Below, piece by piece: positions 6,659 to 9,070 of a stretch of 9,070 nucleotides of DNA. The notes under the pieces were generated by a model. That model did no database searches and was not told the DNA's origin. It saw only the letters and a list, made by a program, of their open reading frames with translations. Where the stretch lies: contig CALXQF010000044.1 in the NCBI GenBank assembly GCA_944390505.1, positions 1 through 9,070 of the forward strand, given 5' to 3'. Every line of letters begins with the position of its first letter. The stretch's first letter is position 1. The DNA comes from an uncultured Clostridia bacterium. Its GTDB lineage: Bacteria; Bacillota; Clostridia; TANB77; CAG-508. The translations under genes and the position numbers were made by a program.

Positions 6659-7894
6659 TTATTGTAACATGTTTTTCATTGAAATGCAAGCATTTATTGT
6701 ATTTTCTCTGCTACCAAATCCGGTTAGTCTAAAGTACCCTTCTCCACTTGGTCCAAATCCGCTTCCCGGTGTTCCTACAATATGGCTTTTTTCTAATAAT
6801 TCATCAAAGAACTCCCATGATTTCTGCTGTTTTTGTGTTTTGAGCCATATATATGGCGAATTAACCCCACCATAGGTTTGAAAGCCAATATTTTCTAGAG
6901 CTTGTTTTATCATTTTTGCATTTTCTAAATAGTAATGAATATTTTTTTGAATTTCCTTTTTTCCTTCTTCTGTATAAATAGCTTCTGCACCTTTTTGTGT
7001 GATATAAGATACTCCATTAAATTTACTGCATTGTCTTCTATTCCATAAAGCATTAATTGATATTTCATTTCCATTTCTGGTATATCCCACTACTTCTTTT
7101 GGAATGACCGTATAGGCACAACGAATGCCTGTAAAACCTGCTGTTTTTGAAAAACTTTTAAACTCAATTGCTACTTTTTTAGCGTCTTCTATCTCATAAA
7201 TAGAGTGTGGAATTTCTGGCTCTGTAATGTAAGCCTCATAAGCCGCATCAAATAAAATGACTGCTTTCGTCTTTTTTGCATATTCTACCCATTGTTGCAA
7301 TTGTGCTTTTGTTAGTACTGTTCCTGTTGGGTTATTGGGGTAACACAAATAAATCATATCTACTTTTGTTTTTGGCAATTCTGGTATGAAGTTATTTTCA
7401 CAGTCACATGGTAAATATACAATTTTTTCATATTGTCCATTTTGCTCTATGTATTCTCCGCTTCTTCCTGCCATTACATTACTATCTAAATAAACTGGAT
7501 ATACTGGATCTGTAATGGCTACTCTATTATTTGTTCCAAATATATCTGATATATTTCCTGTATCACATTTTGATCCATCTGAAATAAAAATTTCATCTTT
7601 TTCTAGCTTGATTCCTCTACTATAATAATCTTTTTGTAAAATCTTTTCCTTTAAAAAATCATATCCTTGTTCTGGGCCATAGCCTTTAAAAGTTGTACTA
7701 TCTCTCATTTCATCACATGCATTTTTCATTGCCTCTATGACTGATTTTGGAATGGGTAATGTAACATCTCCAATTCCCAAATTGATGATCTTCTTGGTTG
7801 GATTTTGTTTTTGATATTCTTCTACTTTTTTTCTTACTGTTGAAAAAAGATAATTATTTTGTAGCTTTAAAAAATTTTCATTAATATTAGTCAT
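6659..7894 (-). CDS. dapL: LL-diaminopimelate aminotransferase
   Basis: This PLP enzyme (EC 2.6.1.83) converts tetrahydrodipicolinate and glutamate directly to LL-diaminopimelate in the cytoplasm, bypassing the acylated DapD/DapC/DapE steps. The length of 411 residues is typical. Class I/II aminotransferase features are present: GYGPEQG (71-77), SDGSKCDTGN (105-114), NNPTG (187-191) and FDAAYEAY (215-222) with D216 and Y219. SFSKTAGFTGIR (247-258) carries the PLP lysine K250 and R258, and FRLTGFGSR (388-396) has R389 for the substrate carboxylate. SKCDTGN and GFGPSGEGYFRLT are characteristic of DapL rather than of a general aspartate aminotransferase. The ATG at 7894 has AAGGAGAG upstream and sits at the end of a chain of overlapping start and stop codons leading from dapF. 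It ends in tandem stops (TAATAA) 95 bases before rpsO. Its product is the substrate of the adjacent DapF. Confidence 0.95.
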   Translation of the reverse strand: MTNINENFLKLQNNYLFSTVRKKVEEYQKQNPTKKIINLGIGDVTLPIPKSVIEAMKNACDEMRDSTTFKGYGPEQGYDFLKEKILQKDYYSRGIKLEKDEIFISDGSKCDTGNISDIFGTNNRVAITDPVYPVYLDSNVMAGRSGEYIEQNGQYEKIVYLPCDCENNFIPELPKTKVDMIYLCYPNNPTGTVLTKAQLQQWVEYAKKTKAVILFDAAYEAYITEPEIPHSIYEIEDAKKVAIEFKSFSKTAGFTGIRCAYTVIPKEVVGYTRNGNEISINALWNRRQCSKFNGVSYITQKGAEAIYTEEGKKEIQKNIHYYLENAKMIKQALENIGFQTYGGVNSPYIWLKTQKQQKSWEFFDELLEKSHIVGTPGSGFGPSGEGYFRLTGFGSRENTINACISMKNMLQ

Positions 7895-7962
7895 TTATCC
7901 ACTCTCCTTTCGATATAAATCATTGATTCACTCCAATATTAATCATTAATCCACTCCCCTTT
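7883..7962 (-). promoter_or_regulatory. Triplicated ribosome-binding-site/start-codon unit joining dapF to dapL
   Basis: The true dapL start region (7883-7910) is repeated across the dapF stop codon (7935-7962), with 25 of 28 positions identical. A third, shorter copy (7913-7934) matches at 19 of 22. Each copy has a GGAG-type site and an ATG, at 7946, 7923 and 7894. The first ATG overlaps the dapF stop and opens 8 codons (MINIGVNQ) ending in a TGA that overlaps the second ATG as ATGA. The second opens 10 codons (MIYIERRVDK) ending in a TGA that overlaps the dapL ATG, again as ATGA. This would let ribosomes leaving dapF pass step by step to dapL. Translational coupling is inference; the repeats and overlaps are direct observations. 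Confidence 0.7.
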
Positions 7963-8862
7963 AAATACAGTTACTGCTGGTCCAGTCATATAAATATGGT
8001 TATCTTTTTTCCATTCTATCAATAATTCTCCTCCTAACAATTCTACCCATACTTTTTTATCAGTATACCCATTTAAAATGCTTTCTACTACTGCTGCACA
8101 GGCTCCTGTTCCACATGCTAGTGTTTCTCCTGTTCCTCTTTCCCATACTCTCATCTTAATATGCTCTTTATCTATTACTTGCACAAATTCTACATTTGTT
8201 CTTTCTGGAAATATTTCTAATTGCTCAATAATACTTCCATATTGTTTTACTGGATAATTTTCTAGTCTTTCTACAAATATGACAGCATGTGGGTTTCCCA
8301 TTGATACACAATTAAGTTGCAACTTTTCTTTTTCTATTATTGTATTAATTATGATTTTTTGTTCTGTGGCTACTTTAGTTTTGTCGTCCAGTATTTTTAA
8401 ATTTTGATTGATTATTTTACCTTCTTCATTGTTTTCTATTTTATTAAGATTTCCGCCATATTTGATCGGGATTTTTTCTATTTCAAAAATAGGCTCTCCC
8501 ATATCTACTTCTACGGTTTTCACTCTTCCATGTACTTTATTTAATTTCAGATGTTTAATCCCTGCTAATGTTTCTATGGTTGTTTCTTCTTTTTGAATGA
8601 GTCCTAATTCATATGCTAATTTTGCAACACATCTTATGCCATTTCCACACATCTGCGCTTCTGTTCCGTCACTATTCCACATTTGCATTTTTAAATCCGC
8701 TATGTGACTATCACATATTAGAATTAATCCATCTGAACCCACACCAAAATTTCGATTACTTAATTGAATTGCTAATTCTTTTGGATTTTCTATATTTCTT
8801 CCTTTTGTACAATCTAGGTACACATAGTCATTTCCTAGTCCTTGCATTTTAAAAAATATCAT
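7939..8862 (-). CDS. dapF: Diaminopimelate epimerase
   Basis: DapF (EC 5.1.1.7) interconverts LL- and meso-diaminopimelate without cofactor, using two cysteines as acid and base. Both are visible: C72 in MCGNGIRC (71-78) and C250 in ACGTGACA (249-256). FFKMQGLGNDYV (3-14), GVGSDGL (40-46), WNSDGTEAQMCGNG (62-75) and MGNPHAV (188-194) are further family motifs. The duplicated two-domain fold is complete. At 307 residues it is about 30 longer than the common 275-280. The extra length falls at about 134-180, a Lys/Glu/Asn/Ile-rich stretch between the two halves and far from both cysteines. The ATG at 8862 is preceded by AAGGAGGAG, which sits in the loop of a 16-bp inverted repeat. It is the first gene of the cluster and overlaps by eight bases with the short frame leading to dapL. 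Confidence 0.96.
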   Translation of the reverse strand: MIFFKMQGLGNDYVYLDCTKGRNIENPKELAIQLSNRNFGVGSDGLILICDSHIADLKMQMWNSDGTEAQMCGNGIRCVAKLAYELGLIQKEETTIETLAGIKHLKLNKVHGRVKTVEVDMGEPIFEIEKIPIKYGGNLNKIENNEEGKIINQNLKILDDKTKVATEQKIIINTIIEKEKLQLNCVSMGNPHAVIFVERLENYPVKQYGSIIEQLEIFPERTNVEFVQVIDKEHIKMRVWERGTGETLACGTGACAAVVESILNGYTDKKVWVELLGGELLIEWKKDNHIYMTGPAVTVFKGEWIND

Positions 8863-8897
8863 AAAATAAAATCTCCTCCTTATTTTATTTTATGATA
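8857..8897 (-). promoter_or_regulatory. dapF translation-start hairpin with the Shine-Dalgarno sequence in the loop
   Basis: A perfect 16-bp inverted repeat (8857-8872 and 8882-8897; arm TATCATAAAATAAAAT on the minus strand) encloses a 9-base loop, AAGGAGGAG. The dapF ATG (8862-8860) lies inside the downstream arm and pairs with CAT. All pairs except one are A-U. The ribosome binding site would be exposed while the start codon is held in a weak stem. A temperature- or ribosome-sensitive switch is possible; a plain inverted repeat without function cannot be excluded. Confidence 0.6.
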
Positions 8898-8940
8898 CTT
8901 TTTTGTAGTTATGTTGGTAAACATGTTTCTTTTTCAATTC

Positions 8941-8968
8941 TTTATATGATTGTTTTTTGTTTAGTAAA
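8941..8968 (-). promoter_or_regulatory. Candidate sigma-A promoter of the dapF cluster
   Basis: On the minus strand TTTACT (8963-8968) is followed by 16 bases and TATAAA (8941-8946), giving a start near 8934 and a leader of about 72 bases that includes the start hairpin. A weaker alternative is TTGAAA (8932-8937) with CATAAC (8908-8913) at 18-base spacing. The rest of 8898..9070 is AT-rich, with no gene or riboswitch recognised. Confidence 0.4.
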
Positions 8969-9070
8969 AAAGTATTTACTTTATGGAAAGCTTTTTAATA
9001 AAATTTTTTATAATTTTCTTTTTATGATAATAAGTGTTGCAGTTTTTTTAATATTGTTAGTTAAGGTTAA

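Noticed and set aside
8898..9070. Lysine riboswitch or T-box upstream of dapF
   Set aside because: The 173 bases are almost entirely A and T, with no conserved cores, no terminator/antiterminator pair and too little structure.

Overview
This window looks like ordinary chromosome from a low-GC, Gram-positive-type bacterium, most likely an AT-rich member of the Clostridia. The signs are very AT-rich intergenic DNA, strong AGGAGG ribosome binding sites, Firmicutes-type protein sequences and a diaminopimelate aminotransferase (DapL) route to meso-DAP. No species can be named from the sequence alone. All seven supported genes lie on the minus strand, so transcription runs from high to low coordinates.

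The right half (8968 down to 3763) is a housekeeping cluster in the order dapF, dapL, rpsO, pnp. DapL and DapF catalyse two consecutive steps: tetrahydrodipicolinate to LL-DAP to meso-DAP, for peptidoglycan and lysine. rpsO and pnp (ribosomal protein S15 and polynucleotide phosphorylase) are a classic neighbour pair. The cluster is rich in probable RNA-level control. There is a 16-bp hairpin around the dapF start with the Shine-Dalgarno sequence in its loop. Three repeated start sites connect the dapF stop to dapL. Repeats and a palindrome precede rpsO. A terminator-like hairpin follows rpsO, and the 388-base pnp leader contains segments that could re-pair with it.

Between pnp and the next gene (3425..3762) sits a compact, GC-richer 165-bp element. 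It is bounded by perfect 15-bp inverted repeats and packed with internal hairpins. It is a candidate miniature mobile element or structured RNA. The promoter of the next gene lies just downstream of it.

The left half holds three cell-envelope genes. They are a membrane-bound processive-type family 2 glycosyltransferase with its own promoter and a terminator behind it, a SanA/YdcF-type DUF218 membrane-anchored protein, and a GT-C (family 39-like) multi-span glycosyltransferase cut by the left edge. Together they suggest surface-glycan or wall work, but no substrate can be assigned.

Gene-free stretches over 300 bases are 3425..3762 and 5875..6299, both described below. I found no tRNA, rRNA, CRISPR array, transposase, phage or defence gene, and no clear new multi-gene system. 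The most interesting signals are non-coding.
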